The notes: generated by a model from the sequence alone, not told the origin. A stretch of 64,000 nt of DNA from AP-15 sp963790875 (GCA_963790875.1 CAWBQT010000020.1:7420-71419); one strand, 5' to 3'. Positions 7,438-16,727 are shown, counted from the first letter of the stretch. Numbers and translations: made by a program.

Positions 7438-8746
7438 GTTCTTTCGCTACCGCGGCGGCGTTCTCTGCGCCGAGATGGTGCCGACCCCCGACATCGCCGC
7501 CGCGCTCGCAACCCCGTTTTACGTCTATTCGGCCGCCTGCTTTACGGCCCAGTACCGCAGGTTCGCCGACGCCTTCGGTGTCGGGCGGCCGCTCGTCTGC
7601 TATTCGGTCAAGGCCAATTCGAACCTCGCCGTGCTGCGTCTTTTCGCCGATCTTGGGGCGGGCGCCGACATCGTCTCGGAGGGCGAACTGCGGCGCGCGC
7701 TCGCCGCCGGCATCCCGCCGGAGCGGATCATCTTCTCCGGCGTCGGCAAGACCGCGCCGGAGCTCGAAGCGGCGCTGGACGCCGGGATTTATCAAGTCAA
7801 CGTCGAGTCGTTGTCGGAGTTGCGCCGGCTGAGCGGGCTCGCCGCCGCGCGCGGCGCCGTGATGCCGGTCGCGATCCGGGTCAACCCGGATGTCGACGCG
7901 CTGACCCACGCCAAGATCACAACCGGCAGAAAAGAGGACAAATTCGGCATTGCCATCGACGAGACGATCGCTGCCTACCGCCTCGCCGAAGAGCTGCCCG
8001 GCATCGCGCCGGTCGGCTTGGCCGTACATATCGGCTCGCAGCTGATCGAGCTCGATCCGTACCGGCAGGCGTTCGAGCGACTGGCCAAGCTTGTCGTCGA
8101 ATTGCGGAGCGCCGGGTTCGCGGTCGACAGGGTCGATCTCGGCGGCGGCATCGGCATCGGCTACCGTGGCGAACGCGCTCCCGAACCGGCCGATTATGCC
8201 GGGTTGGTGCGGCGCATTTTTGGACCGCTCGGTCTCGCCCTCGCATGCGAGCCCGGACGGGTGCTGACCGCCGAGGCCGGGCTGCTGATCACGACCGTCG
8301 TCGACGTCAAGGAACGCTCCGGCAAGCGGTTCGTCATCGTCGACGCGGCGATGAACGATCTGCTCCGGCCGGCGCTCTACGGCGCCTGGCACGACATTCT
8401 GCCGGTTCGCCGCCCGCCGCCCGGCGCCGTGCTCGCGCCGGCGGATCTCGTCGGTCCGGTATGCGAAGCGGGCGATGCTTTCGCCGTCGACCGCGACATG
8501 CCGCCGATTGCCGAAGGAGATCTGCTTGCCGTTGCCGCGGCAGGGGCCTATGGAGCGGTCATGAGCTCGACCTATAACAGCCGCCTGCTGGCGCCGGAGG
8601 CGATGGTGTCGGGCGAGCGATTTGCCGTCATTCGGCCGCGCCAGGGCTATGACGCGCTGTTGTCGCTCGATGCGATACCCGATTGGCTCGGCGGCCGCGA
8701 CGCAGCGGCCGGGCGGCGGCAAGAGGAGCAGCGAGGCGCCGGATGA
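7430..8746 (+). CDS. lysA: Diaminopimelate decarboxylase
   Basis: LysA converts meso-diaminopimelate to lysine with pyridoxal phosphate. The 438-residue protein shows the PLP lysine K61 in CYSVKANSN, the HIGSQL motif, the Gly-rich phosphate loop GGGIGIGY, the EPGRVLTAEAG segment and the C-terminal substrate-binding CEAGDAF near residue 345. The GTG start overlaps the lipoprotein gene by 8 bp. The last 20 residues (after DWLGG) are Arg/Gln/Glu-rich and overlap the next gene by 4 bp. Confidence 0.96.
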   Translation: MSKFFRYRGGVLCAEMVPTPDIAAALATPFYVYSAACFTAQYRRFADAFGVGRPLVCYSVKANSNLAVLRLFADLGAGADIVSEGELRRALAAGIPPERIIFSGVGKTAPELEAALDAGIYQVNVESLSELRRLSGLAAARGAVMPVAIRVNPDVDALTHAKITTGRKEDKFGIAIDETIAAYRLAEELPGIAPVGLAVHIGSQLIELDPYRQAFERLAKLVVELRSAGFAVDRVDLGGGIGIGYRGERAPEPADYAGLVRRIFGPLGLALACEPGRVLTAEAGLLITTVVDVKERSGKRFVIVDAAMNDLLRPALYGAWHDILPVRRPPPGAVLAPADLVGPVCEAGDAFAVDRDMPPIAEGDLLAVAAAGAYGAVMSSTYNSRLLAPEAMVSGERFAVIRPRQGYDALLSLDAIPDWLGGRDAAAGRRQEEQRGAG

Positions 8747-11211
8747 CGGATCCTTCCGCGACCTCCGATGCCCGGTTGGCCGCGCGGCTCAGGCTTGCCG
8801 AGGCGGCGCTCCTGTGGGAGCGGCTTTGGCCCGAATGCTGGCCGGCGATCGCCGTGCTGGGCGTGTTCTCGGTCCTCGCCTTGTTCGATCTGCTGCCGGA
8901 GCTGCCGGGTCGCTGGCACGCGGCAGTCCTCCTGGTCTTCGGCGTCGCCCTGATGGTTGCGGCCGGGCGGGCGATCGGCGGCTTCGCGCCGCCTGGCCGC
9001 GATGCCGCGCGCCGCCGCATCGAGCGGGCGAGCGGTCTCCCCCATCGTCCGCTGCAGGCGTTGGCCGACCAGCCGGGGATGTCTTTGGACCCGGCGGCCG
9101 CGCTGTTGTGGCACGCGCATCGGCGCCGCATGCAAGCCGCGATACGGCACCTGCGGATTGGTCTGCCGGTCGGCGGGCTCGCCGCACGCGATCCGTTGGG
9201 GCTGCGGGCGGTGCTGGCAGTCCTCCTTGTCCTCGGCGCGGTCGATGCCGGCGGCGATTGGCGCGACCGGTTGCTGCTGGCGCTGACGCCGGCGCTGGAC
9301 TACGGCACGCCCGCGGTCGCCGCCAGCCTCGACATCTGGGTGACGCCCCCCGAATACACCGCGCTGCCGCCGCAATTCTTGCGGCCCGCCGAGGCTGAAA
9401 CGATCAGGATCCCGACCGGCAGCGTGCTCTTGGCCCAAGTGCATGGCGGCGACGGCATACCGCGGCTGACGATCGACGGCCGGAAATACGACTTCAAGGC
9501 GATCGACAACGAGAATTTTCAGCTTTCGCAAAAACTGACGGGCGGCAGACGCCTCGAAATAGAGCAGGTCGGCGCGGCGCTCGGCAGCTGGCCAATCGAG
9601 ATCATCCCGGACTATCCGCCGTCGATCGGCTTTGCCGGACGACCAGTCTCGACGGGGCAGGGGGCGCTGCGGATCGCCTATCAGGCGGCGGACCAATACG
9701 GGATCGAGGACGTAAAGGCGGTGATCACCCGCCCGGGGGACAAAAAGGGCGGCAATATTGTGCTCGACCTGCCGCTCCCCGGCCTTCACCTGAAACGCGC
9801 AAAGGCCGCGAGCTTTGTCGATTTGACGCCGCATCCTTGGGCGGGGCTGCCGGTCGAGATCCGGCTCGTCGCGGTCGACGCTGCCGGTCAGCACGGCGAA
9901 AGCGCGGCGGTCCGTATCACGCTTCCGGCGCGCAGCTTCCACAATCCGGTGGCGCGCGCGCTCGTCGAAGAGCGCAAGGAGCTGGTCAAAGATCCGACGG
10001 CGCGCATTGCGGTCGCCGAGATCATCGGGGATTTGCGGGGTGAAACGCAGCTCTACGGCGGCGATGCCGCCGCGTTCCTCGATATGCGCGTCGCCCAGGA
10101 GAGCCTGCGGTTCGGCAAGGCGACGCATCCGCTTGCCCCGGTGGAGCAGCTGTTGTGGGACACGGCGGTGCGGATCGAGGACGGCAACGCGCCGCTTGCC
10201 TTGCAGGAATTGCGTCGGCTCGAACAGCAGTTGGAAAGCGCCTTGACGAACAAGGCTTCCGATCGCGAGATCGACCGCCTGATGAACGAGTTGCAGCAGG
10301 CGCTCGACCGCTATCTGCAGGCGCTCGCGCAAAACGCGGCGCACCGCCCGCCGCCACAGAACGAGCCGGTGGATCCCTCCCGGATCGTCGCCGGCCGCGA
10401 TCTGCAACGTATGCTCGAAGAGGCTCGCGAGCTCGCGCGCTCCGGCGCGCGGGACCAGGCGCAGGCGCTCTTGTCGCAACTGCAGAACATGCTCGAAAAT
10501 TTGCGCATGGTCGGCCCTGGGCAACTGGGGCGCGGATCGAACGAAGCGCAGCAGACGATGCGCGGAATGCACGATCTGATGCAGCGCCAGCAGCGGTTGC
10601 TCGATCGCAGCTTCCGTGCCGAACAGCAGGAGGAACCGGACAGCATGGGTTTGGGCCGGCAGCAGCCCGATGGCATGCAGTCAGGCGTCGCGCAGCCGGG
10701 CGGCAATGGCCAGCTCGGCGACGCCGCCGGAGAACAGGATGCGCTGCGGCATGCCCTGGGCGACATGATGCGGCAGCTCGGCGAGCAAACCGGACAGATT
10801 CCCGACCCGCTCGGTCGCGCCGAACGCGCCATGCGAGACGCGGGCAAGGCGCTGCACGCCGGACGGCCGGGGGCGGCCATTGGACCACAGACCGACGCGC
10901 TCGCGCAGCTGCGGCAGGCGACGCGCGAGATCGCCCAGCAGATGCAGCAGCAGTTGGGCGGCACCTGGGGCGGGCGCGGCGAGCATGGCGGAACCGCGGG
11001 CGACGAGCGGGAAGACCGGGTGCCGCGCGACCCGCTCGGCCGGCCGTTGCCGACCAATGGCGCGTTTGACGAAGGCGACGTCAAGATCCCCGACTGGAAC
11101 ACTCTGCAACAATCCCGCCAGATTCTGGACGAACTGCGCCGCCGCTCCGGCGAGAGCTATCGTCCGACCCTGGAACTCGACTATATCAACCGCCTGCTGC
11201 AGCAGTTTTAG
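8743..11211 (+). CDS. TIGR02302 family (DUF4175) low-complexity membrane protein
   Basis: An 822-residue protein of the alphaproteobacterial TIGR02302 family, function unknown. Three hydrophobic segments lie near the N-terminus (about 27-50, 58-80 and 150-170), followed by a large soluble part with beta-rich, Ig-like stretches (YRPSIG/VDAAGQHGESAAVRITLP type) and a C-terminal half rich in Gln, Arg, Leu and Met with low complexity (about 480-760). It ends with a conserved-looking DELRRRSGESYRPTLELDYINRLL tail region. ATG 8743 overlaps the lysA stop (ATGA). In other alphaproteobacteria it also follows lysA. A role in the cell envelope is an inference from topology. Confidence 0.88.
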   Translation: MTDPSATSDARLAARLRLAEAALLWERLWPECWPAIAVLGVFSVLALFDLLPELPGRWHAAVLLVFGVALMVAAGRAIGGFAPPGRDAARRRIERASGLPHRPLQALADQPGMSLDPAAALLWHAHRRRMQAAIRHLRIGLPVGGLAARDPLGLRAVLAVLLVLGAVDAGGDWRDRLLLALTPALDYGTPAVAASLDIWVTPPEYTALPPQFLRPAEAETIRIPTGSVLLAQVHGGDGIPRLTIDGRKYDFKAIDNENFQLSQKLTGGRRLEIEQVGAALGSWPIEIIPDYPPSIGFAGRPVSTGQGALRIAYQAADQYGIEDVKAVITRPGDKKGGNIVLDLPLPGLHLKRAKAASFVDLTPHPWAGLPVEIRLVAVDAAGQHGESAAVRITLPARSFHNPVARALVEERKELVKDPTARIAVAEIIGDLRGETQLYGGDAAAFLDMRVAQESLRFGKATHPLAPVEQLLWDTAVRIEDGNAPLALQELRRLEQQLESALTNKASDREIDRLMNELQQALDRYLQALAQNAAHRPPPQNEPVDPSRIVAGRDLQRMLEEARELARSGARDQAQALLSQLQNMLENLRMVGPGQLGRGSNEAQQTMRGMHDLMQRQQRLLDRSFRAEQQEEPDSMGLGRQQPDGMQSGVAQPGGNGQLGDAAGEQDALRHALGDMMRQLGEQTGQIPDPLGRAERAMRDAGKALHAGRPGAAIGPQTDALAQLRQATREIAQQMQQQLGGTWGGRGEHGGTAGDEREDRVPRDPLGRPLPTNGAFDEGDVKIPDWNTLQQSRQILDELRRRSGESYRPTLELDYINRLLQQF

Positions 11212-11862
11212 GGGGAACAATCGGCCACCGGTTTGGTCGGGCCGCCCCGGCGCCGCGGCTGCCGACTCGGGCTATCGGCGGGTGCTTCGGCTGTGCATTC
11301 GCGTCCATTCAGCGCGACTGCACGGAGCCCGCCAAAATCCCTGGTAACAGCCAAAATAACAGCGAAAGCGGTGGATTTGGCCCGATCTCGCTCCGAAAAC
11401 TTGCACAAAATCAAATTCTTGGCGATTGAGTTCCCTACCGACGGAACAGGAAAATAATTCGCTTCTTCAGGGAATTAAATCGGGGCCGAACTGGGAATAA
11501 AGGGAAACTGCCAAAACTTGTCTGCCACCGGCGCGTTTGAACGTCGAAACGTAAGTCGCCTCCGATGCTATCATAGCAATTTCATGGCAGAACAATCACG
11601 ATTTGTCAATGCGGCGGGGCCCGGTTGCAGCGCTCCGGCGTCGCGACGGGCGCCGGTTTCATTTAAACCGGCAACGGCCCGAGTATCGCGGCCGTTAGCA
11701 AGTGCTGGCCAGGACGTCGTGACGGCGCCTCGCCAGCCCCGGTATTTCCCAAATTTCTCGCCTTGATCAAATGGAACACGGGGCCAAGGAGGAAGCTTCT
11801 ACGATGCGGCGACGCATTGGCGGATGCATCGGACAGGGATTTGAGGTATATTCGCGCCATCG
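11212..11862 (+). other. Intergenic stretch without recognised content
   Basis: No gene, RNA or clear repeat was recognised in these 651 bases between the TIGR02302 gene and the DUF882 gene. The middle part (about 11340-11620) is less GC-rich than its surroundings and has no long convincing reading frame. Confidence 0.5.
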
Positions 11863-12546
11863 ATGGATCGACGCCTGTTTCTTGCACTGGCTGCCGGCGG
11901 TGCGGCCTTGCCGCTTTCGGCCGGGGCGCTGCCGCGGCTGCCCGAGCCGCGCCGGCTGCATCTCGCCAATCCGCACACCGGCGAGAGCTTCAGCGGCCCC
12001 TATCGCGACGGCAGCGGGCCGATCCCCGAGGCGATGGCGGAACTCAACGTCTTTCTGCGCGATTTTCATTCGGGCGCGGCAACCGCGATGGATGTCGGAG
12101 TCATCGATTTCCTGGCCGATGTCCTCGCCGCGGTCGGCGTCGCGAAAGCCACGATCCTCTCGGCCTACCGCACCCGCGAAACCAACGAGATGCTCGCCCG
12201 CACGATCTTCGGCGTGGCGGAAAACAGCCAGCATATCTACGCCCGGGCGCTCGACATCACGCTCGACGCGAAACTCGCCGAAGCGATGCAGGCGGCGCGG
12301 TCGATGCGGCGCGGCGGCGTCGGCTGGTACCCGCATTCGAACTTCATCCATATCGACAGCGGGCCGGTGCGCAACTGGACGCTGGACGGCGCCGGCTTTG
12401 GCGATCTGTTGATGTTCGACGGCCAGCGCTTGCGGTTCTCGGCACCACATCGCCCGCTGACCGTCAACGAGCGGATCGCGCTGCGGCGGGAGCTCGCCCG
12501 CGCCGAATTTCTCGCCCGCCTCCGCCACTTGGGGTTCAACCCGTGA
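11863..12546 (+). CDS. DUF882/peptidase M15-like murein endopeptidase
   Basis: A 227-residue exported protein with an N-terminal signal (MDRRLFLALAAGGAALPLSAG). The zinc-site pattern of the DUF882/YcbK (MepK-like) family is present: H124 and D131 in SQHIYARALDIT, and H163 with D165 in SNFIHIDSGPVRNW. Characterised relatives cut peptidoglycan cross-links in the periplasm. Family members usually have a Gly where this one has Tyr-Ala (HxxGRA becomes HIYARA). The 3' end overlaps the convergent mbfA gene by 11 bp. Confidence 0.88.
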   Translation: MDRRLFLALAAGGAALPLSAGALPRLPEPRRLHLANPHTGESFSGPYRDGSGPIPEAMAELNVFLRDFHSGAATAMDVGVIDFLADVLAAVGVAKATILSAYRTRETNEMLARTIFGVAENSQHIYARALDITLDAKLAEAMQAARSMRRGGVGWYPHSNFIHIDSGPVRNWTLDGAGFGDLLMFDGQRLRFSAPHRPLTVNERIALRRELARAEFLARLRHLGFNP

Positions 12547-13666
12547 GCACGCCCCCGATCAGGCGGCCGAGGCCGTAGGTGACCCCGGCCGCGGCGAGGC
12601 CGACGAGCAGCTGGCGGAACGCCGAAAACCAGAGATTGCGGCCGGTGAACAGCGTGGTGCCGGCGCCGATCAGACACAATGCGGCGCCGCTTGCCGCAAC
12701 GCTCGCGACCAGCGCCGGGGTACCGGCAAGCGCGATATAGGGTGCCACCGGAAAGATCGCGCCGAGCGCGAAAAGCAGAAAAGAGGTACCGCCGGCAGCC
12801 CAGGCCGAGCCGCCGAGTTCGTCGGGATCGATCCCCAACTCCTCGCGGACGAGCGTGTCGAGAGCCGTCTTCTTGTTGGCGATCAGCTGCGCCGAGAGCG
12901 TCTTCGCCAGATCTTCGGGCAGCCCTTTTGCTTGATAAATCAGCGCCAGTTCCTCCTGCTCCTCTTCCGGCACCTGGTCGAGTTCGTCCGCTTCGGTGGC
13001 GATCTGGCGCTGCGCGGATTCACGGGCCGTATTGACCGACAACCATTCGCCGAGGGCCATCGAGCACGAGCCCGCCAAGAGGCCGGCGAAGCCGGTGACG
13101 AGAATCGCATGCGCCGCCATGTCTGCGCCGGCGACGCCCATCACCAGGCTGAGATTGGAGACCAGTCCATCATTGGCGCCGAGCACGGCGGCGCGCAGTG
13201 CGTTGCCGCCCATGCCGCGATGCCGGCCTTCGAGGCGCGCCAGGACGGGGCCGGTCAGCGCCGTCTGCGACGGCGCCGCCAGCGCCGCGATGATACGGGC
13301 ATGCGACCGTTCGGCCGCCGGCAGTCCGCCGGCCACCGCCTCGGGCTGTGCGGCGTAGGAGCCGCTGTCCAGTTGTTCGAGCGTGTTGACCGAAGGCAGC
13401 ACAAAGCCGGGCCCGAAGCGGCGCGCTAGCCAGCTCAAGGCCCGCGTCCGAAAGTCTGGCTGCAGCTTCGGCGCCTTGCGGCCGACGGCCTCGATCCGGC
13501 GCTTCCAGAATTCGGCGTGCGCTTCCTCGACCGCGGCGAGGCGCGCATAGACCTGCGCGAGATCGGGGTTCTTCTCGTTCTCCGACAGGGTTCGGTAGAG
13601 TGCTGCGCTATCGACCTCGCCCTGCAGGTTCGCCGTATAGCGATCCTGCGCGTCCGGTTCGGCCAT
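12536..13666 (-). CDS. mbfA: Membrane-bound ferritin MbfA (erythrin-VIT1 fusion)
   Basis: A 376-residue fusion of an N-terminal ferritin-like domain (about 5-95, with E17, E47 and H50 as di-iron ligand candidates) and a C-terminal VIT1/CCC1 membrane domain (about 155-376) with five hydrophobic segments. MbfA proteins in Agrobacterium and Bradyrhizobium export iron from the cytoplasm and protect against iron and peroxide stress, under Irr/Fur control. No operator box was identified here. The gene stands alone, convergent with the DUF882 gene. Confidence 0.93.
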   Translation of the reverse strand: MAEPDAQDRYTANLQGEVDSAALYRTLSENEKNPDLAQVYARLAAVEEAHAEFWKRRIEAVGRKAPKLQPDFRTRALSWLARRFGPGFVLPSVNTLEQLDSGSYAAQPEAVAGGLPAAERSHARIIAALAAPSQTALTGPVLARLEGRHRGMGGNALRAAVLGANDGLVSNLSLVMGVAGADMAAHAILVTGFAGLLAGSCSMALGEWLSVNTARESAQRQIATEADELDQVPEEEQEELALIYQAKGLPEDLAKTLSAQLIANKKTALDTLVREELGIDPDELGGSAWAAGGTSFLLFALGAIFPVAPYIALAGTPALVASVAASGAALCLIGAGTTLFTGRNLWFSAFRQLLVGLAAAGVTYGLGRLIGGVLTG

Positions 13667-13714
13667 ATCCTCCCCCGCGCTTTGATCGCCGCTCGGCGAA
13701 GGCGCGACGCGGCG

Positions 13715-14497
13715 TCAGAGTGCCGAGCGGCGGCTGCCGCCGCCGCCATCGATCGTGATGATCGAACCCGTTGTATAGCCCGATCTGTCGGAGGCGAGAA
13801 AGGCCGCCATCCAGGCGATCTCCTCAGGCCTAGCGGCGCGGCCGAAGGCATAGCCGGTCATCAGCTCGGGCCAGCGTTCGGCGTCGCCGAAACGGGTCTC
13901 GGCGCGGGTGCGCATCAGCGTGACGAGCCGCTCGGTCATCACCGGGCCGGGATTGATGCCGACGACCCGCAACCCGTCGCGCGGCGCCGTGCCGCCGATC
14001 GCGCGGGTGAACGCCATCAGCGAGGCGTTGCCGGAGGAGCCGGCGATGTATTCGAAATCGGGGTTTTCGCCGGCGGCGCCGAGGATATTGACGATGACCC
14101 CCGCCTTCCGGCCCCGCATCAGCCCATAGAAGCGCCGTGTCATATTGATATAGCCGAAGACTTTCAGGTCCCAGGCGGCACGCCAGCGCGCCTCGTCGAT
14201 AGCGTCGAGATTGCCGCCGGGGATGGCGCCGGCGTTGTTGACGAGGATCTCGGTGTCGGCGCATTCGGCCGCGAGCCGGTCGACATTGCCGCTGTCCGAA
14301 AGATCGAGCGGGAAGATGCGGACCGCGACGTTGTGCTGGCCGGCGATTGCCGCGCGCGCGGCTTCGAGGTCGGCCGCGGTGCGCGCCACCAGCGCGACAT
14401 CGCATCCTTCCTCGGCCAGCACCTCGGCGCAAGCCCTTCCGATCCCTTTGGAAGCGCCGGTCACCAGCGCCTTTCTCCCACGCAAACCCAACTCCAT
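13715..14497 (-). CDS. SDR-family protein lacking the YxxxK catalytic motif
   Basis: A 260-residue Rossmann protein with the NAD(P)-binding TGASKGIG (13-20) and NNAG (87-90) motifs and a C-terminal TGSIITIDGG. Where active SDRs have Ser, Tyr and Lys, this protein reads VNILGAAG and YIAGSSGNASLMAF; aligned on the following helix the Tyr becomes G153 and the Lys N157. ATG 14497 follows GGAG by about 6 bases and is preferred over longer frames that run towards the insertion sequence. It probably binds a dinucleotide; oxidoreductase activity is doubtful. Confidence 0.82.
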   Translation of the reverse strand: MELGLRGRKALVTGASKGIGRACAEVLAEEGCDVALVARTAADLEAARAAIAGQHNVAVRIFPLDLSDSGNVDRLAAECADTEILVNNAGAIPGGNLDAIDEARWRAAWDLKVFGYINMTRRFYGLMRGRKAGVIVNILGAAGENPDFEYIAGSSGNASLMAFTRAIGGTAPRDGLRVVGINPGPVMTERLVTLMRTRAETRFGDAERWPELMTGYAFGRAARPEEIAWMAAFLASDRSGYTTGSIITIDGGGGSRRSAL

Positions 14498-14705
14498 GCT
14501 CGTCTCCGATCCCGTCTCGCCGCCCTTTACAGCGCGGCGGCCGGCGAGAATTTTGCCCTCGTTGATCGAGGAAGAAAATGCGCCGCGGCGCGAAACCTGC
14601 CCGAGGCGCAAAAGGCCATCCCCCATCGAGCTGATCTACCTATAAGTGCTTCCAGATACAGTCGTTTGCATCTATCACGGACGTGGCAAAGCTCTTTTTC
14701 ATGTC

Positions 14706-14725
14706 GTCCCGGCGGAAGCCGGGAC
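14706..14725. repeat. Dispersed hairpin repeat GTCCCGGC-GGAA-GCCGGGAC
   Basis: Perfect 8-bp arms around a GGAA loop, in the gap between the SDR gene and the insertion sequence. It is the same kind of CCCGGC/GCCGGG hairpin that is found inside the transposase at 15350-15367. Confidence 0.75.
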
Positions 14726-14752
14726 CTATTTCTGCCCTGGATGCCGGCCTTC

Positions 14753-14770
14753 GAGGCTGTAATCCAATCG
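14753..14770 (+). repeat. Outer copy of the IS end motif (left)
   Basis: GAGGCTGTAATCCAATCG matches 17 of 18 bases of the inner terminal repeat at 14801-14818 but lies about 42 bases outside it. With 16488-16510 it forms a second, weaker inverted pair flanking the IS. Confidence 0.6.
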
Positions 14771-14794
14771 CGCACCACCCAAATGCGTCGCCCC

Positions 14795-14821
14795 CGCGCA
14801 AGAGGCTGTAATCCAATCCCG
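14795..14821 (+). repeat. Left terminal inverted repeat of the IS1182-like element
   Basis: The core GAGGCTGTAATCCAATCCCG (14802-14821) is matched in inverted orientation at 16427-16446 with one difference; the match extends outward through CGCGCAA. Confidence 0.85.
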
Positions 14822-14907
14822 GCGAAAATTGGGGTGCGGTAGTGAATGCTAGGTTTTGGTCTGCGTTTGCTGTATAGAGCTATTAGTGGGGGTAGCGGGG
14901 GGCCGCT

Positions 14908-16254
14908 ATGAGCGAGGGGGTGCGGGTGATCGGCCCGGACCGGGCGCAGCGGCGCTGGGACATGGTCGATCTGGATAGCCAGTTGCCGGACGACCACCGG
15001 GCGCGGCTGGTTTGGGCATTTGTCGAAGGTCTGGACCTGAGCGAGTTTTACGAGCGGATCAAGGCGCGCGACGCGGTTGCCGGGCGGCCGGCCACCGATC
15101 CCCGAGTGGTGCTGGCAATCTGGCTTTATGCGACGTTGGAGGGGATCGGCTCGGCGCGGGCGATCGAGCGTCTGTGTCAGCAGCACGCGGCCTATCGTTG
15201 GCTGTGCGGCGGTGCGCCGATCAACCACGATCTGCTGTCCGAGTTTCGGCGCGAGCATGCGGCATTGCTGGATCGCCTGCTGACGCAGAGCGTGAGCGGA
15301 CTGATCGCCGAAAAGCTGATCACCCTGGAAGAGCTGATGATTAAGCCTGCCCCGGCGAAAGCCGGGGGCACTAAGGTGCGCGCCCATGCGGGCCGGGGCT
15401 CGCTGTGCAAGCGCAAGCGGCTGGAGACGATCGAGCAGGCGGTGGCGGAACGGGTGGCCGAGCTGAAGAGCGAACTCGATACCGATCCTGGGGAGCAGGA
15501 GCAGCGGCGCAAGAAGAGGGCCTTGCAGGCGGCGGAAGCGCGGGCCCAGCGGGTTGAGCGGGCGCGGCAGAAACTGGTGGAGTTGGAGCAGGAGAAGGCG
15601 GCGCGGGCCAAGACGCACGCCAAGCAGGAAGCCGAAAAGAGCGAACCCAAAGTGTCGGTCAGCGACCCTGAGGTACGCTCGATGCGGTTGCCCGACGGCG
15701 CGGCAGCGCCGGCTTGGAATGTGCAAGTGGCGACTGCCAAAGGCTTTATCGTGGAGGTCGATCCAACGGATCGACGCAACGACAGCGGCTTGGCGCCGGG
15801 CGTGGTGGCGAAAGTTGCCGAGCGCTGCGCTCAGGCACCGCAACGGCTGCTGGCCGATACCACGGCGATGACCCAGGAAGACATCGTCACCCTGGCGGAG
15901 CACCATCCCGATATGACGGTCTATAGCCCGCCGCCGCCGGAGCGGCCGAACGTTACCGCCGAGACATTGCGCAAGCGGCGCTGGATCCGCCGCCACGAGC
16001 CACCACCGATCATGGCATGGCGCGTGCGGATGGCGAGCGAAGAAGGCCAAGAGGTCTACCGCCGACGCAAGCTGACCGAACGGGCGCACGGCATCATCAA
16101 AACCCGCGGCATGACCCGGTTCCTGGTGCATGGGCGCGAGAAAGTCCGTTCCGTCTGCCTGTTGCAGGCACTCGCCCTCAACCTATCCTGGGCCAATACG
16201 TTGCGCCGCCGTATTGCCGCGGCGGCAGCAATGGCGATGCCGGCGACCGCATGA
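14908..16254 (+). pseudogene. IS1182-family transposase, probably inactive (hairpin insertion at first catalytic Asp)
   Basis: A 448-residue reading frame with an N-terminal DUF772-like region (about 20-130: LPDDHRARLVWAFVEGLDL, HDLLSEFRREHAALLDRLL), a coiled, charged middle (165-250) and a C-terminal DDE part with LLADTTAMTQED (second Asp) and TERAHGIIKTRG (Glu). Relatives carry the first catalytic Asp in a D-G-T-K/R segment; here residues 145-156 read IKPAPAKAGGTK, and a CCCCGGC/GCCGGGG hairpin occupies the spot. The frame is kept, but the Asp appears lost, so transposition is doubtful. The codon frame is otherwise complete. It could be mobilised only if another copy supplied transposase. 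Confidence 0.8.
15350..15367. repeat. Hairpin repeat inserted in the transposase gene
   Basis: CCCCGGC (15350-15356), loop GAAA, GCCGGGG (15361-15367). It belongs to the same class as the intergenic hairpin at 14706-14725 and adds about seven or eight residues in frame to the transposase. Confidence 0.8.
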
Positions 16255-16426
16255 CCACAGCCCGACGCCTCAGAAGTGCTCTCCTCTATGACATTCCTCT
16301 ATGACATTCATGGCGTCGCCTATGGCATTCACGGCGTTGCTGGCCCCATCGATCGAGCAAATATTCGCCAGATCATCGCACTCTTAGGTTGAAATTCAAT
16401 CCAAGACACACGTCGACACCAAAAAT
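16255..16426. other. 3' non-coding part of the IS
   Basis: Between the transposase stop and the right repeat. It holds a short imperfect direct repeat, CTCTATGACATTC twice (about 16283-16309) followed by a diverged third unit CTATGGCATTC. Its role, if any, is unknown. Confidence 0.5.
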
Positions 16427-16453
16427 CGGGATTGGGTTACAGCCTCTTGCGCG
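16427..16453 (-). repeat. Right terminal inverted repeat of the IS1182-like element
   Basis: Reverse complement of the left repeat 14795-14821 with one mismatch (T/C in GTAAYCCAATCCCG). Confidence 0.85.
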
Positions 16454-16487
16454 AGAAAGACGGAAAAGGGGTTTCACACGCAAGAAG

Positions 16488-16510
16488 CCAATTCGATTAC
16501 AGCTTCCTTC
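16488..16510 (-). repeat. Outer copy of the IS end motif (right)
   Basis: The stretch around ATTCGATTACAGCTTCC resembles the inverted IS end motif with several mismatches and lies about 35 bases outside the right terminal repeat. No gene is seen from here to 16727. Confidence 0.4.
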
Positions 16511-16727
16511 GCCGGTATGACGGAGGATATTTCGGGATTCTTTAAGGCAACAGGAACTTCTGAAGCGGTGCTCTGACTGTGCAATGCAGACTTATGGGTA
16601 AGATCAGCCGATCGAGGGGGCTCTCAATGCCGGCAAAGTCCTGAGACTGCCAAACGAGAAGCTTTTCCTCCGCGTCTTCTTTTCGGCACCGATATGCCCG
16701 GATATCAACTGCAAGGCCCTCGGGCGG

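Larger units (their letters stand above)
14795..16453 (+). mobile_element. IS1182-like insertion sequence
   Basis: A 1,659-bp element bounded by 27-bp inverted repeats (14795-14821 and 16427-16453) that match at 26 of 27 positions. It contains one long transposase gene on the plus strand. The size and transposase type fit the IS1182 group. I see no clear target-site duplication directly at the repeat ends. Additional outer copies of the end motif on both sides make the exact boundary uncertain, so the element might be slightly longer. Confidence 0.82.

Noticed and set aside
8647..10572. A 641-codon minus frame across lysA and the TIGR02302 gene
   Set aside because: It overlaps two well-supported plus-strand genes and has no family features.
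14527..16131. A 534-codon open frame on the minus strand across the insertion sequence
   Set aside because: It is antisense to a clear transposase, is rich in Arg/Leu/His/Gln without any domain, and reflects the high GC content of the complementary strand.
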